Of a stretch of DNA of 64,000 nt, positions 63,905 to 64,000 are shown piece by piece. The stretch covers positions 868,001-932,000 of the forward strand of contig NZ_CP114978.1 in assembly GCF_027498035.1 (NCBI RefSeq), written 5' to 3'. A program made the translations under genes and the position numbers. This DNA comes from Pseudoxanthomonas sp. GTDB lineage: Bacteria > Pseudomonadota > Gammaproteobacteria > Xanthomonadales > Xanthomonadaceae. The notes beneath the pieces are model-generated. The model had not been told where the DNA came from and searched no databases. It saw only the letters and a program-made list of their open reading frames with translations. Positions within the stretch are counted from its first letter, which is position 1. Every line of letters starts with the position of its first letter.

Positions 63905-64000
63905 ATGCGTATCTCGACCAAGATCACCTCCCTGGCGCTGCTGGCAGCCCTTTCGCTGGCGGCCTGCGGCGGTGGCGACAACAAGGCCGCGCTGTCCCGT
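63905..64000 (+). CDS. Lipoprotein, 5' end only (runs off the window)
   Basis: The open frame MRISTKITSLALLAALSLAACGGG begins at ATG 63905 and continues to the last base. The lipobox LAAC at residues 18-21 predicts lipid anchoring. Only 32 residues are visible, so the family cannot be named; it could be a second YggN-type lipoprotein given its neighbour. Confidence 0.6.
   Translation, partial: MRISTKITSLALLAALSLAACGGGDNKAALSR

Overview
The window is high-GC DNA from a gammaproteobacterium, almost certainly a member of the Xanthomonadaceae (Xanthomonas/Stenotrophomonas/Pseudoxanthomonas type; genus not resolved). The strongest marker is the arginine operon. It encodes an N-acetylornithine carbamoyltransferase with Trp77, Glu92 and Lys302, an N-acetylcitrulline deacetylase, and an acetylglutamate synthase fused to the kinase, a set known from xanthomonads. 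A near-match of the Xanthomonas alpha-amino acid ester hydrolase and a 'transmembrane repetitive protein' agree. There is no sign of a prophage, insertion sequence, CRISPR array or integrase; this is chromosomal core plus some accessory loci.

Layout. 0-4.3 kb: a BamE-like fragment, then agmatine to putrescine genes (aguA, aguB) leading into a GNAT and a TraB-family membrane protein. 4.4-12.1 kb: a three-gene RND efflux operon (adaptor plus two different permeases) on the minus strand. 12.3-17.6 kb: two small c-type cytochromes, nfuA with a proline-rich membrane protein, phhB with a lipoprotein, and rluC. 18-21.3 kb: rne with a long leader. 21.5-29.7 kb: an orphan response regulator, a DUF421 protein, and a TonB receptor (frameshifted), M28 peptidase and amidohydrolase operon for peptide scavenging. 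29.9-34 kb: tRNA-Ser, a LysR regulator, serS and two TonB-family proteins. 34.2-38.6 kb: an amino acid ester hydrolase, then a glycosyltransferase and outer-membrane barrel pair. 38.8-53.3 kb: proline and arginine biosynthesis, all on the minus strand, broken up by repeats and by a Ser/Thr kinase between proB and proA. 53.4-59.5 kb: cysS, sufE, an MFS transporter, DUF2058, slyX and an FKBP isomerase. 59.8-64 kb: a YtrA-type GntR/ABC operon followed by a solenoid protein and lipoproteins.

The two most interesting signals are regulatory and lie outside the annotated protein genes. (1) Upstream of the argF' gene is what looks like a complete ribosome-dependent attenuator: a 29-codon leader ORF with three Arg codons in four, whose Arg codons form one arm of a protector hairpin, a competing antiterminator that begins in the leader stop codon, and a strong intrinsic terminator. 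(2) A near-identical 24-bp palindrome (GGTG-N16-CACC) sits on the promoter of the YtrA-type regulator and, 47 kb away, on the promoter of the RND efflux operon, which has no regulator of its own. This predicts one repressor controlling both an ABC transporter and an RND pump.
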